A stretch of 64,000 bases of DNA from Pomphorhynchus laevis (GCA_012934845.2 WNNJ02000889.1:62001-126000); one strand, 5' to 3'. Numbered from the stretch's first letter, positions 1 through 12,976 are shown. The notes: generated from the letters alone by a model not told the origin. Program-made: numbers and translations.

Positions 1-1605
1 AATAAGAAGAATATGTGTACATTGGATAATAATAAATTTACAGTTTCCAATGACTGGATTTATAGGTTTAAAAGAAGACACAATTTAAAACTAAGACATT
101 GTAATAGGGAAAGTCTTGAGCTAATAAACAAAAATTTGAAGTCTTTGAGATTTTATTCAATGAGAAGAAAGAAATCTAGGGTCCCAAGAATATCATTAAT
201 TGTGACGAGACCGCTATCGTTTATAAACTTGCTCTACAAAAAAGTCTTTCGATCCGTGTTAGGAATGGTATCAAAAGAAACAAAAACCTTTATCGCTCAT
301 GAAATGCAGTAATATTGATTGGTCTGAGAAGCTCAAGCCTTTCATTATGAAAAAGTCTGCAAATCCTAGATCTCTAAATAATTTTAACAGAGATTTTACT
401 GCAGATATTATCATAATATTAATGCTTGAATGACTTTAATAGAATTTTAAAGTTATTAGATTGGAACTTTAAACTCAAATTTAGGAACAGAAAGATCTTA
501 TTGGTGTTGGACAATTGAATGGTTCACAATATAAAATTAGAAACATCCAACATAGAATTGTTATTTCTGTCCAAGAATAGCACAGCTAAGCTCCAACCTC
601 TTGATGCAGGAATAATTAGAAGCTTTAAGGCAATTATTATAGTTATCAGATGCCGTTCATAACAAGTAACATTACTGACGATGTGACAAGCCTTTATATA
701 AAGCTTTCTATCAAATATACAATCATTTATTCTAAATACGTATGGGACAATGCTACAAAGGATATCATCTTTAATTGTTGGAGGAAGCTTTTTGACCGAA
801 CTGACATCGAACTAAAACATGGTTCGGATAAAAACAATTTCCCAAAAAGAACAGAATATTTCTGTCCAAGAATAGCACAGCTAAGCTCCAACCTCTTGAT
901 GAAGGAATAATTAGAAGCTTTAAGGCAATTATTATAGTTATCAGATGCCGTTCATAACAAGTAACATTACTGACGATGTGACAAGCCTTTATATAAAGCT
1001 TTCTATCAAATATACAATCATTTATTCTAAATACGTATGGGACAATGCTACAAAGGATATCATCTTTAATTGTTGGAGGAAGCTTTTTGACCGAACTGAC
1101 ATCGAACTAAAACATGGTTCGGATAAAAACAATTTCCCAAAAAGAACAGACTGAGGTATTTGATGGATTATCAGAGCATTTATTATAAGCGATGCTATTC
1201 GAGAACAAGAGTTATTGGACTCTGTAGAACAAGAGTTATTGACTTACGGGATATGTCATCGATACCTCTCTTAAAGAAGATAAAGATTCCAACAACGAGG
1301 AAACACACAACAAAGAGGACATTTCTAATGTTTCAGAGGAGGTTGACAAGAAAGACAAGATAACTCTAAATGATCGGGTTTTTTATTTGACTAAATTGAA
1401 AACTTTTTTACAGATTCTAAAGACATGGAACAAGAAACATACGATCTACTGATGAACTTAGAGATAAAAGTTAATGCTTGCAAGAAAAATAAAAGTTCAC
1501 AACTCTATTTGACTATTTTAATAAAAAAGTTGATTTTCTACTCCGTTTTATTTTCTACTTTTTTCCGAATCCCCAAACTTAGAAAATTATGCGGGGACGA
1601 CTGTA
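1..1605 (+). mobile_element. pogo/Tigger DNA transposon, right part, decayed
   Basis: A decayed Tigger-type (pogo superfamily) element whose left end lies outside the window. The first open frame (13-312) starts in a CENP-B-like helix-turn-helix region with the pattern SNDWIYRFKRRHNL, then runs towards the catalytic domain. In changing frames the DDE domain can be followed: LLVLDN near 500 and STAKLQPLDAGIIRSFK near 570-630, the hallmark block before the last acidic residue. An acidic low-complexity tail follows (1270-1370). At 1575-1603 the sequence ends in a probable terminal inverted repeat that reads CAGTCGTCCCCGCATAA on the other strand, followed by TA (1604-1605), the usual target duplication. 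Several frameshifts and stops make it inactive. Family known to move by cut-and-paste; TIR assignment is inferred because the left end is absent. Confidence 0.85.
563..1152 (+). repeat. 295-bp tandem duplication inside the Tigger transposase
   Basis: Two adjacent copies (about 563-857 and 858-1152) of the segment coding for the end of the DDE domain. The copies differ visibly at only one or two bases (for example GATGCAGG in the first, GATGAAGG in the second), far fewer changes than the transposase itself has accumulated. The duplication therefore came long after the element died. It makes two near-identical short open frames beginning MPFITSNITDD, which are not separate genes. Confidence 0.93.
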
Positions 1606-1829
1606 TTATGGTTAGATTTTAGCGCTTTTGATTTTCATCAGCTAAACATATGCCTATGGATTTTTGTGAAAATTTATATCGGTATTTCGTTTAGATGCTT
1701 TTCTACGGTAGTAGTCAAACTCGCTAATTTACGGCCTTGCTCACTTCATATATACAAAGCATTAAATCTTTAGTATACTCCCATATTTTCTTTAGATCTG
1801 GATGCATTTAATAGAAATAAAGCTTATGT

Positions 1830-4230
1830 TGAACCACAAATCGATCATATTGTGGTTTAACTCAGCATGCCCAAAATTGCACTCGTTTTGCTAGTGAAAG
1901 TAGATCTCTATTAAATGTATGTTTATCTTCGAACAGTGAGATTATTAACGCTATCCGTTATGATGCCCTGATCGGTATGTCTGATCATTGCGTAGTGATC
2001 GTTAGGTTAAGGTTTTAAGAAGAAACTCGAGGTCCGCGTGAAAATCAAGTGGTTATTGCTTTCAAAACCAACACAGATGCAATTCAGTCAATACTTTCAA
2101 CAACTTCCTGGCCAGATCCGCTGTTGTTGGAGTACACGGCGCGTGTAATTACTTTCAGAGAACCTTAGAGTCGCTGCTTAATTTATTCTCTCCACTTAGA
2201 AGCAGGGCACGTCGAAAATATTCTCCCTGGTTCGATTCTGAGTTATGTTCAACATTGAGGACTCGTAATTTGATCTTCAATCGCTACAAAGTTGGGGAGT
2301 GTAGTTATGATGTTTTTAAACAGGCAAGAAATTTATTCAATTCATTGAAGAGAAAGAAGCGGTGTGCATTTGAGAATGCATTAGCTAACCAGTGTAAATA
2401 CGATTTAAAGGTCCTTTTTCAGTACCTATCAAGTAGGGGAGCTGTTGATTCTTCGATTTGTCACTACTTCTATGACATTTCCGCGAATGACCTAGCTGAA
2501 GAGTTTGCGGTACACTATTGCACTTCAGTAGAGCTCACAAATGAACATGAAACTTTTTGTATGGAATCTAGTGTGCTGAACACTTACTCTAACACGTGTC
2601 TTTAATTGGACCTTGACAATTTGATAACGCCAGTTAAAGTCTATTCCGAATTACGCCGTCTAAAAGCAAATAATTCAAGAGGTTGTGACTTACCACCTTC
2701 TGTTTATCTGCGCAGATCAGCAGGCTCAATTTGCGTTCCTCTCTGTGCAATTTTTCACCAGTCAATCTTAGAAAGATCTCTTCCTAATGTGTGATAGCAG
2801 TCAATTGTTCTTCCCTTCTTCAAGGAGGGTGATCGCTCTTCCGTCGAGAATTATAGGCCGGTGAGCATTACCTGCATTTGCTGTAGTGTTGGAGAGGTTT
2901 GTGCATCGCTGCATAGTTGAGTTTTTTCGTGTAGGAAAAATTTTAGTCCCTAATCAGCACGGATTTCGGGAGGGTTATTCAAATGTTTCAAATTTGCTTG
3001 ATGCTCATCTTGATTGGACAGCGAATAAGGCACACTATACCGATACAGACATTATATTCTTCGACTTTTCAAAAGCTTTTGATAGAGTAGATCATGGCCT
3101 ATTTCTTCATAAACTTGTCAATACTAGAATCCCAAACATAATGGTTGATTGGATTAGAGAATTTCTTCGTGATCGTTGCTTTCAAGTACTTGTCGATTGG
3201 TAATTGTCTGTGTCTAGAGAATGTCATATTGGAGTACCGCAAGGTTCAGTTTTAAGTCCGCTTTTATTCAGCATTTATGTTAACGATTTGCCTGGGTCCA
3301 TTCGCTCTCGATCGTGTTTGTATGCAGATGACTTATAAATATGGCGGCCCATTCATTTATGTGAGGATGTTGATAATTTGCAAACTGACATAGATAATGT
3401 GGAGTTGTGGGCGGCGTCTAACAAGCTTGTGATAAATGTTTTGAAATGCAAACACATGCGTATTATTAGTAATGCTCGCAAGCAACTAACATCTGCTTGT
3501 TACAAATATAAGGGCTGTATTGTGGAAAGTGTCGATAGTTACAAAGATTTAGGAGTATGGGTTACCTCTAATTTATCAACTAAAAAGCACACTGATCAAG
3601 CTTGTGCCAACACTAATAAAATGATAGGTATGATTCGACGCGCGTTTGTTCGCATAAATCCGACTGCTCTTCAGCCTCTGATTTTAGCACATGTATTGAG
3701 TAGACTTTTATATGCAGCTCCGGTTGTATACCCACGTACTGTGCATGAACATAAGAAATCAGAGAAGGTACTTCGCAGGGCAACAAAGCTAGCACCATCG
3801 TTGGCGTCGCTGCCTTATGAAGACAGACTGAGAACACTAGGACTTGAGACCGTCACATGGACCCGTCGGTACATGGATATGTGCATGGTTTGGCATTTAT
3901 TCCAATGTCTTCATCACCCTCTTCGGAGTAGGGTTCAATTACGTGGTTCAAAAGTTCTTTGAGGTCATTATTTAACTATTCGAAGAAGCAGGGTACAGAA
4001 ATTGGGCGCGTTGCAATTTGATAGAAGAATTTTTGAGCTTTGGAACAACCTTGATGCAAACACCGTTGGATGCACTTCACTTAGTACTTTTAAAAGAAGA
4101 CTACGAATGGATCAAGCAGTGTTTCGTGTTGCATTTCCTTATTTTAATAACTAATTAATTTATTTACGAACTTATTGTGAGCCAGCTATTTGAGCTAATG
4201 CTCGTATGTTGTTGAATATATAATAATACA
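1830..4230 (+). mobile_element. CR1/Jockey-group LINE, 5'-truncated copy (LINE A)
   Basis: A non-LTR retrotransposon copy. Near 1860-2015 there is a remnant of the AP-endonuclease C-terminus (pattern LIGMSDHCVVIV). The linker follows (2255-2794), then a reverse transcriptase: NQHGFREG (2958), FFDFSKAFDRVDH (3058), GVPQGSVLSPLLFS (3232), YADDL (3324), then the thumb with SYKDLGVWV and the C-terminal FELWNNLD pattern that ends CR1-like ORF2 proteins. Frameshifts and stops divide it into at least five open stretches, the longest 3378-3962. The catalytic FxDD-type motif is still readable (YADD). No obvious poly(A); the 3' limit near 4230 is uncertain. Closest in layout to CR1-clade elements; the exact clade is inferred. 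Confidence 0.85.
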
Positions 4231-4987
4231 CCTGTACATACGTAGTATCAATGAAGTTTCCCATGTGAAACCAAACGGGTTTAGTTAGGAGAGCATTAAT
4301 CCATGGGTATCATGATAAATTCTGTTGTGTACGTAAAGTCATGTGAATGCCTTCTGTGTAACGGTAAATGTGATCAACTTCAACACTTATTCTTATGTAT
4401 CAAAAATGTCAAGATTTAGTACTTTTTCATGTACTTTATTTGTATACATTCATGTAACGATATTTTGACTATCGTATATGGTTTTTTATCCCTAATGCCG
4501 AGAAGGTAAATAAATTTTCTCTTATTAAAATTATAATATTTGAATTATAATATCAAAATTATAATTTATCATTTTAGTAAAATTTTAGTTGTTTGTCAAT
4601 AAAATGATATGTATTAAAATGAAATTTGGTCGGAAACCAAACATCATTTGAATCCTATTCTGGGAGAGCAATTTACCTAACTCGTATAAAATCCATCCAA
4701 TCATCTTAAAATTAAGATTAGTCTAAAAAATCACCTTAGTCTAAAAAATCAATTTGAGACATAATGAAACACTTAAAGATAGTTTTAAAGATAGTCTACA
4801 AAGTTATAAGATCATGACTATTGCGCTTCAGATTGACCTCTGATGCTATTTCGTTAAAGCAGAGCATGTACAAAATACCGTATCGACTCTGTAATATTGC
4901 TGAACTATTTGAGAAATAGTCTAACATTTTTGCATGTATAAAATCAACTAATATAAATCATTGTATAAGCAGACTTCATTGTTTTTT
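4231..4987. other. No gene seen; AT-rich, possible LINE A 3' flank
   Basis: No coding, RNA or transposon signal was recognised. The part up to about 4520 is less AT-rich than what follows and could be LINE A 3' untranslated sequence. The rest is AT-rich spacer. Confidence 0.5.
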
Positions 4988-5046
4988 AAAACAAATCGAG
5001 AATAGTCAACGTAAAATTTATAGTTACAAATTTTCGATTACTTATC

Positions 5047-5222
5047 GTCGCCGCCTCACTCGCCTGGAAGCAACTCCCTCTCGACGTCCGCCGCGCTCCA
5101 TCCTGTATCACATTCAAACACCTCCTTTGTTCACACCTTCTCGACACATGATTTACGTTTTTGTTTTGTTCTGGTCATGTAAGCGGGCGCTGGCACGCAT
5201 TTACCACGTTACAAAATAAATC
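5047..5222 (+). mobile_element. LINE B 3' fragment, 5'-truncated
   Basis: About 175 bp that match, with scattered differences, the end of the LINE at 61600-63440 (compare 63275-63440): the AAPLSWNQLHLDV-coding stretch, the CTTCTCGACACATGATTT block and the tail with GCGCTGGCACGCATTT. Strong 5' truncation is typical of LINE insertion by target-primed reverse transcription. Its G+C-rich sequence stands out from the AT-rich flanks. Confidence 0.9.
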
Positions 5223-5238
5223 TTTTTTCACTGGGATA

Positions 5239-5273
5239 ATCATCAGGAACATGTTGAATATGTTCCTGATGAT
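5239..5273. repeat. Perfect 14-bp palindrome with 7-nt loop
   Basis: Left arm 5239-5252 (ATCATCAGGAACAT), loop 5253-5259, right arm 5260-5273, no mismatch. It is the centre of the fold-back element around it. Confidence 0.9.
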
Positions 5274-5333
5274 CGCAGTAGTGATCGAAAATTTGTAACA
5301 ATAAATTTTATGTTGACTTCTCTCGATTTGTTT

Positions 5334-7499
5334 AATTTTTACTAATATAAAATATTTTAATGTAAAAATATTACATGTTGAAACTTTCATATTTTAACAT
5401 CATCGAGAAAACGAGTGTACTGTATCAGTTCATTCTTGCTGTTCTGGTTGATTCAATATGGAGATCAGCGTTTATAAATTGTTGGAGCTAAAATAACGAT
5501 TCATAGAAGTTAACGAAGGTACTGATATTGCCAATCATGGAGATTATGACAAGCATAAACTTATTATCAAAATATAAAATTAAAAGTTTATTTGACAATA
5601 ACAGATATCTATATTGACAACATATTCAATTTAAGATAGAAGAAAATAAAAATACAAGCACTGCTATTTGGTTGATTCAGGAATCGTATCGTTGCCGGAA
5701 GCAATGAGTTGCAACAAATTTTATTTATTGCACAGCTTGGCTAAGATATTTTGCTTGTGCGTGAAATGGCCAGAAGCTAGTTATAATTAAAAAGGCAGAA
5801 AACTTGTTAGTCTACTTTGAATTTCTCTCAAAAATTACTGATCAACCATTTTTGCTTATTCTAGTTATCATTCATACCCACGAGCACAAAACAAGCTTTA
5901 CATCTGGTTGATATATATACGAATTGCTGTTTTAACTGCACTAAGATGTCTATGCCGCATTAACAGATTAATAACATCAAATCGCCATAGGAATATACAA
6001 AAGATTTTTATAATCATAAAGTAAATGCATTTACCTTTTAAAGTTTTAAAAATGATGTTTATTTGACGTCTTACCTTAGTCAATTTAAAAAATTAATCTA
6101 CTGCTGCTTGGATTTGTTTCCCAAAGGCAACTTGTTGATGTAAGTAAGCATCACAAGTTTGAGTATCCAAAGAAGCTGATATAAAATACGTTATGTTGTC
6201 CACATACTTGATCATAAAAGTTTAATACTGTTAAATCGAATAAAGCTGGAAAAATAATTGATCCATAAGTCACTACAACGTTCATCGATACAATGAAATA
6301 AAAAAATATCGACTTTGAATGGTCTATTATGTGCGCTCAGCTATAAATTCACAAAATTGATTTGCATACTTAGCTTAATTGATTCTTAGCTTAATAATAC
6401 TAATTGATTCTTAGCTTATTAATTCTTAGCTTAATTGATTTGCTCGAGTCATTAGCTTAATGTTGTAAAACTTATGTCAATCCTACTATCAAAAGCTTTG
6501 ACGAGTCAACTCGTTAAATAATGATTAAATGTAAAAGCCTTTTTTTAAGAAATAAACTCTCGGATTCTTAATGATGTTTTTCATTTTGTTTTTTATATTT
6601 CTATTTTTACTTCGATGTGATGCTACCTTACGATCTTCGGCTTCTTTGGAAGTCGATATATAATAAATAAATATAATAATTATTATATAATATAATTATA
6701 TAATAATTAAATCGATTGCCATCCTAAAAATGACTTTTGAAAAAGTGAACACTTGGTCAAAGTTTAATTTAAAAATGAAAATATATAGGAATAAATGCAC
6801 GTATTTGCCAAGCATGTAATGCAATGTTCGGGCTTGTCAATATGATTTTTAATAAAGTGTGTATTATGCTGTGAATATGAGGTGTTGTTTTGCAATTACG
6901 ATCATATTATGATCGGGATATCCTAACGAATTCATGTGTTGGTTCATTGATTTAATATTGGATAATGTAAATATTATAAATATTGTAAATATTATCAATA
7001 TTATAAATATTGTTTAATATTTAATATTCATATGTTTAGTATTGTGTATATCATGTTAAGGAGAGCACATTCCCAACTAGGTTTGGAAAGTGTTTGGCAT
7101 AGGCCATAAACGGATGATATATTAAATAGAATGATAAGAATATCATCATATGCAGATGCTGCAACGGGAACAAACGTTAAGGAAAATCGTTTCGTCATAT
7201 CGTTTGGCTCGTAAGTACAATACGCCTACTTATTTGGCTAATCAGTAGGATTATCCGTGCTGCTTGATAGTTTTGGAATTGAAATATGTCTGTAATCATA
7301 ATTAATGAACATTTATTGATATGTGGATTATTTGGGATTAAGAATAAGCAAGAATCGATCTCTATTTAGGTAAGTTATTTCTGTCACGATACGTAATTTC
7401 GTCAAACTAATTCGGCACTATTTATCAGTAAATTATGTGATCGAGTGGATACTCTTGCTTTAAAATTGAGTTGTTAGAATCATTTAACGGGAAATTTAA
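5334..7499. other. No gene seen; AT-rich spacer with short local repeats
   Basis: No coding region or known element could be supported. At about 6365-6470 an imperfect short tandem motif built on TTCTTAGCTTAAT recurs four or five times. At 6960-7030 there are short ATATTATAAAT repeats. Confidence 0.55.
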
Positions 7500-8690
7500 T
7501 ATGTCGACGTAGTGCTTTTCGATTTTTTGAAAGCGTTCAATAGTGGTAATCACCAGTTATTGATGTCGAAGCTTAAAATGATAGACCTTGATCTTCACAT
7601 TGTTGGTTGGATAGAACAGTTTTTAAAAAGTCGATTTTTTTTCAGTTAGGATTGCTATTATTTTTCTAAAAAGCATCATCAACTAATTGGTGTCCCACAA
7701 GGTACTGTTCTTGGCCATATTTTTTAACATTTATATCAATGATATTATTTCATGTCTTACTTTAAGGTCGTTGCTATATGCTGATGATTTAAAAATTTGG
7801 AAGCATATTAACACACCTAGCGATGTACAGGCACTTCAATCTGATATCAATATCATTACAATATGGTCTATCCACAATAACTTAAAAATAAGCCCACTAA
7901 AATGTGAATCGATTACTATAACTCTCAGAAGACAATACAACCGCATATATTATTACGAAAATTCACCAATAGAGACCGTATCAGCCAATAAAGATCTTAA
8001 AGTATGGGTAAAGGCCGATTTATCAACTAGGAAACAACTGTGTACATGGGTTCTGAAGTGCGTCGAATATTGGGAATACCCTGCCATTCATTTGTTATCT
8101 TAGATTCACTAGAATTTAAACTGCTCGCGAACGGGTTAATTAAGAGTTCGCTGTTATACGCTTCTGCTTCCACGTATCAATATATGGTATTCCGATGTTT
8201 TAGCGACATAAGATAGTGTCCTTCTTAAGTAGAATAAATGTTCTAATAAATTTTCTAAGGTGCAGAAAATTTCAGAGCTTTCACGAAAATAGCACAGCGG
8301 TCTCTTCTCATTCCGGAAATTCACGTTCAACTAGTTGATTTAGGTACTCGGAAAATGTCATGCAAATCACTCAAAAAATAAGATTCATGATTTCATATTT
8401 ACCTAAACGACCAGTCACATCACACAATCACCGTAAATCTTGAAATAGAAAAGGAGAGTAGATATGAGAAAGTACCATATACGCTCACTAAACTAATTCA
8501 ATTAGAGACAGGCGTTTGACTCATTATAAAGTTCACATAATTCTCATCAGTAAACGTTTTAACTTAAGTCAAATTGAACAGTTTTTTGAGCAGTTTCTTG
8601 TTTGTTCTTTGTCTTCTACGTGGGCTTGTAAGCTCACATAGGCGTGCATTTGTCACTATAAATAAATTAAATAAATTACTTTAGTCAAAT
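7500..8690 (+). mobile_element. CR1-group LINE fragment (RT core to 3' end)
   Basis: A decayed reverse-transcriptase segment. Readable blocks: LFDFLKAFN near 7515, GVPQGTVL near 7690, INDIISC, LYADDLKIW (about 7765-7800, in the open frame 7687-8103), then the NNLKISPLKCES thumb start and KDLKVWV. The remaining thumb is badly broken. The last part, CTTGTAAGCTCACATAGG and GCGTGCATTTGTCAC followed by (ATAAATTA)n near 8610-8690, resembles the tail of LINE B, which suggests a conserved 3' recognition segment. Stops and frameshifts show it is dead. Confidence 0.75.
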
Positions 8691-8925
8691 TGAACTTTAA
8701 TCGAAATTGTATCTCGGTCGATGTATAGTCGGGAGAAATGAATTGATATGCCAATATTTTTAAATTTATGCATGCCGCGTGTTTATTATTAAGAACAACT
8801 ACCTGCGATTTAGAAATAGTAATAAAGAGAGTTTAACCTTTATCTAATTTTTATTAATTTTATTTTTATCTAATTTTAATCCAATATTTATCTAATCTTA
8901 AAGAATTAGTTGATTTAATCAACTT
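8691..8925. other. Short AT-rich spacer
   Basis: AT-rich sequence between two LINE remnants with short ATCTAATTTT repeats; nothing else recognised. Confidence 0.5.
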
Positions 8926-9722
8926 ATTAAATAATTAGTTGACTTGCGTTGAGCATGATGATGTGGTGTCATTAGCGTATACAACGTGCTGTTTATCATA
9001 CAAGAGTAGGTTGTTAATCGTACAAGAGAGATCGAATACATAAATGGAGTGTAGCTATGGGTATGATACTGAACTTTGATAAATGTGTCCATATAAAGCA
9101 AGGAAAAAGTAAACATGATCGTGAATTTCGATTAGGGTTTATCCACTCGAAGTTGTATCTGAGTGTAGGGATTTGGATGTAACTTTGCACATGACATTGC
9201 GAACTCGCTAAAATACTAACTTTATTCATGGTAGAGCAATTAAAGATGTGTATTGCATCAAAAATACGTTTGCAAGGTTACGCGAATTAAGTTTTAAGCG
9301 ACTGTATTACGCATTGGTTCGCCACACATTAAATATTGTATCCAGCCATCATTTTCACCGCGGGATATACATCATTCCGCCGTGGGATATACATTTCACT
9401 ATGTGAAGATTAGTCCGTCAGCTCGTAGAGGTCATCCTCTATCACTATATAAATTACCACATGACAATATCCCAAGCGTGTTGCGACTTTTACATTGGTC
9501 CTTAAATGTATGGAATGTGCTGCCTAAAGAAATTACATGTGCATCCAGCTACTACAGCTTCAATCAAAAGATTTGACGTTGACTATTAAATACTGGTGTG
9601 GACGCTTCAAGTTATTTTAGTCATTGATTTTTTTCCTTTTTCTGTGAATTGATTTTTTTCTTTTCTGTGAACAGTTAAAATAGTCATTTGCGGCAAATAA
9701 CTTGTGTGAAATAATAATAAAA
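8926..9722 (+). mobile_element. LINE fragment (RT thumb to 3' end; LINE D, same family as LINE C)
   Basis: Decayed C-terminal part of a Jockey/CR1-type ORF2. Readable pieces: GMILNFDKC (near 9055), ECRDLDV (near 9160), LYYALVRHTLN (near 9305) and the WNVLPKEI pattern in the open frame 9382-9576. The 3' end at 9660-9722 (GTGAACAGTT, CATTTGCGGC, AACTTGT, then ATAATAATAA) matches the 3' end of the minus-strand LINE near 63430-63500, so both belong to one family. Frameshifted and truncated. Confidence 0.75.
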
Positions 9723-10739
9723 TATTTTAAATATGAATACCGTCGAGACATCCATATTTCAAAATTATATTTATGGAGTTATTCCATTCAAAGTATTTTG
9801 TACGTTTCTAACGGATTCTACGCCGATCAGAAAATTAACCAATCTATTGTTTTACTAACCTTGTCTTTGTTTAAAAGACTTATTTCCTAATTACCATATA
9901 ATTATCATAATAGAATAGTACGATTAATCAGGCGAATAATGTTTTAACGTCAAGTACTTGATCACTTACCAGAAATATCAAACAATGATGATCGTATTAT
10001 AATAATTCATCTGATGTGAGCAATTGACTGCCTTGTCGGTTCACAAAGTTCAATAAAAATAAATACTTCATATGTATACATGCGTTCTGCTAAGCTTGTA
10101 CTGGTAATTTTAACCACCGTTAAGTTTTCCTTATTTCGGCATTTTGACAACATATTCAATAAATAAAAATAATTAGAAAATAGAAGTTAAAAGTGTCTCA
10201 ATAAATTATTTTGATTTTACAATTTGCAGACGACTTAATTTTTTTGGTTGTAGTTTCTACATATACACCTTCTGTTTTATAATGATCGCCTTGTAAGCAT
10301 ATGACTCTCTAATGATGATCACATTTAACTGACAAAGTCGCATATCCACGAAAACCTCATAATGATAAAATCAGATGCGATCCTGTCAGATAAGACCCTT
10401 GAGAGACGTCATCTCGCATTTAGAAATGGGATGTATAACGTGATAAGCCTCAAATACGTAACTTAGAGTGAGAGAGTAAAATAATAAATGAAAAACTTTA
10501 ACTTTGAAACTCACCAGTGCGTTTAGCAATGCTTGTATTCGTTTACGTTTTCAATTACCACGAGTATTAGTTCTTTTCATATCATGCAGTTAAATTTGCA
10601 ACCGATATAATTTATTGAATCTGACCCGAATGAATGGGGCGTGTTAGGGCCTTATCCTAGCATGGATTTTGTAAAAGGTTTGGCATTTTTAGTTGATCTA
10701 TATCCACTACTATGCATTTTCTTGTGTTTATACATTAGT
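9723..10739. other. No gene seen
   Basis: AT-rich sequence. Some of 10380-10740 may be a heavily decayed continuation of the minus-strand LINE remnant next to it, but no motif survives well enough to call. Confidence 0.45.
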
Positions 10740-10900
10740 CGTTTTAAGTAATCTACCCTTGGAAACGAAAAATTATCTAGATGTGCCAAATTTTTAGATC
10801 ATCTGCATATAAAGCGAAGTTTGACGTAATAAATGGTTTCGTTAATATATATAAGATAAATTCCGTAGGACTCAAAATTGAACGTTGCAGTACAATATAT
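10740..10900 (-). mobile_element. LINE reverse-transcriptase remnant (minus strand)
   Basis: On the minus strand a short stretch reads QRSILSPTEF, then LYADDLKIW, the spacing expected between the QGSVLSPLLF and YADD motifs of a CR1-type LINE. The YADD codons lie at about 10790-10815. Flanking sequence is too decayed to place ends. Opposite in orientation to the other LINE pieces nearby. Confidence 0.6.
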
Positions 10901-12003
10901 TGACGTTAATTTATTCGGCTGTCGAGTTAGTTAAGGGGTTTTGCACGGTTCTCTTTTCACATTATCTTCAGCCATCAACTGTTTAGCTTTAGAGGAATTA
11001 GAAAATTCATTATGATGTCTATATTTAATGTAGGCACTATGAACATTTACTAACATTCATTGAGTTCCGATAAAAGAACATATTAAATAAATTCAATTTC
11101 AATAATTTTTGAAGATTAGCCTTATTTATTATAGTCGTTAGGGTTAGTGACGCAAAGGCTAATTATGTCTTTCTTGCACCATAGAAAAATATACGGTTTA
11201 TTCATCTCATTACATGAATAACTGCCTTGTATATCCACGGTGCTTTAAGCTCGGATGTTTGTGACTGCGTGGCCGAAGAATATGGAGCGACAAAGTTGAG
11301 TAACTTATCTCGTAAGTTATACCAAGAGTTTTACAATACCAGCAATATGAATGTGTTTTCGTTTGTTTGCTAGATCTTATAATTTATATTCTTTTATTTT
11401 AGAACAGTTCCTTTCCACAATCAATATAATGTAGTCGTTGCTAATCTTTTTTCATTTGATCTTTGAATAAAGATCACATAAGAAGTGAACACGTTAGCGA
11501 TTTCTAGAAGATTAAAAGCCTGGGAGTGAAGTAGTGTATTCTGTGACAATTCAACATATTCAGACTGATAATGTTTTCTAGACTAATTTTAAATAATCAC
11601 TAGGTCAATTACTTTAATATACGATTTAGCAAACCACATATTTATTATTTTCATTTTATGATTGTAAATGAGTTTCAAAAGCTTTAAACTTAGTGTTATT
11701 TGCGCGTGTGGTTTTACACTTTGTGAATTAAGGAAGTGCATGCATTCGCATAAACCTTCTGAATGACTCAGAGTAATATATAGAATGTAATTTGAAATTA
11801 AAAGCATTTGTGATAGTTCGTTTTATTTTGTATTATTGATTCGTTTTGTCAATTGTAAAAAATATAAAATATTATAATATTAATAATTATATATAATTAT
11901 TATATAATAATTATATATTTTATTAATTATAATTTTTTAAATTATATTGTAATTTTTATAATATATAAAAATTAATGATAATATATATTATATTATATCA
12001 TAT
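10901..12003. other. No gene seen
   Basis: AT-rich sequence without recognisable coding or repeat structure; the short minus-strand open frame at 11589-11807 has no familiar motif and is probably chance. Confidence 0.5.
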
Positions 12004-12112
12004 TTATATTTACTTGATGGTTTAATCTTTTGTTAGATATGCGTTATAGTTATTATAACATATATATGTATATATTTTTCCGAATATAAGATTAATTAAT
12101 TTTTAGAATTAA
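12004..12112 (-). repeat. Partial copy of the Penelope-like fragment, unexpanded
   Basis: This segment (TTACTTGATGGTTTAAT, GATATGCGTTATAG, then TTTTTCCGAATATAAG) matches 13640-13835 closely. Between the last two blocks it has only a short TATATATGTATATA stretch, whereas the other copy has a long (AT)n tract. It is therefore a duplicate that kept the shorter state. Confidence 0.8.
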
Positions 12113-12976
12113 TTAATTAATTAATGTATTAGAATTAATACAAAATTATTATGGTAATTCAGAATTATTATATATAATATGTTATATTATTTATCTTATA
12201 ACATTATAAATATTTTAATTAAGAGTTTGTAAATACTTTGGATGCGACTATTTTATATATTAAAATTTTTTAGATTTATAAAAGGTAAGAATTTAAAATT
12301 AGAGATCACCCAAAGGAACTGCTATGCTATTAAGTTTCAATTCATATTCTTCGGCTCAACATTGCAGTGGGGCAAATTATATATAGTAAATTCTATATAG
12401 TAATATAGAATAATTCTATATATAGTAATTCTCTATTGTGAATTTTTCGGATTGAATTTCAAATCTTCCGTAGTGTTTTGATTATTAGTTTTGATTATAA
12501 ATTAAACTTATCAAAATTTGTAATCAAATGACGCCTCACAGCTGAGATATCGATGTTTTATTTTTTTCAAATTAATCGATTGTCTCCGAAAGCTGATCTA
12601 GAATTCTTAAATGAAAATTAATAAATGGTAAAAACTTGAACTTAAATTCTGGGCGAGCTATATCATACCATTGTAGAAATAGTTTAAAGACATTCAAATA
12701 TAGTTTACCTATTCTCTTATTGATTATGTTTCTAAACTACTTGTGTATGGTTGTGAAATTGCTGAGTGAGATTTAAATAGGCATTAATCGTGAACTTAAT
12801 TGGATTTTGACTTATTTATATTGAAATTGATCCAAATGAGATTAAAAAGCATAAAGTGTAAACTAAACATTTTGCTCCTGGATGTACCATCCTATATACT
12901 GGGATATCAAAATATACATTAATTGTAAATAATTGAATATTACGAGTATGCATTATTGATAAAGAATTATTGGATC
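12113..12976. other. Very AT-rich spacer
   Basis: Low-complexity A+T sequence; nothing recognised. Confidence 0.5.

Larger units (their letters stand above)
4988..5333. mobile_element. Fold-back (MITE-like) element split by a LINE fragment
   Basis: Two ~55-bp arms, 4988-5042 and 5279-5333, are imperfect inverted repeats of each other (shared core ACAAATCGAGAA against its complement; second core CAAATTTTCGAT). The centre on the right side is a perfect 14-bp palindrome (5239-5273). The left arm is cut off from this centre by an inserted LINE 3' fragment (5047-5222). It looks like a palindromic MITE that received a LINE tail. No coding capacity. Confidence 0.7.

Noticed and set aside
5262-5300. 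CCTGATGATCGCAGTAGTGATCGAAAA as a hammerhead
   Set aside because: Has CTGATGA and GAAA, but the segment between them cannot form a proper stem II next to the core; it belongs to a palindromic fold-back element.
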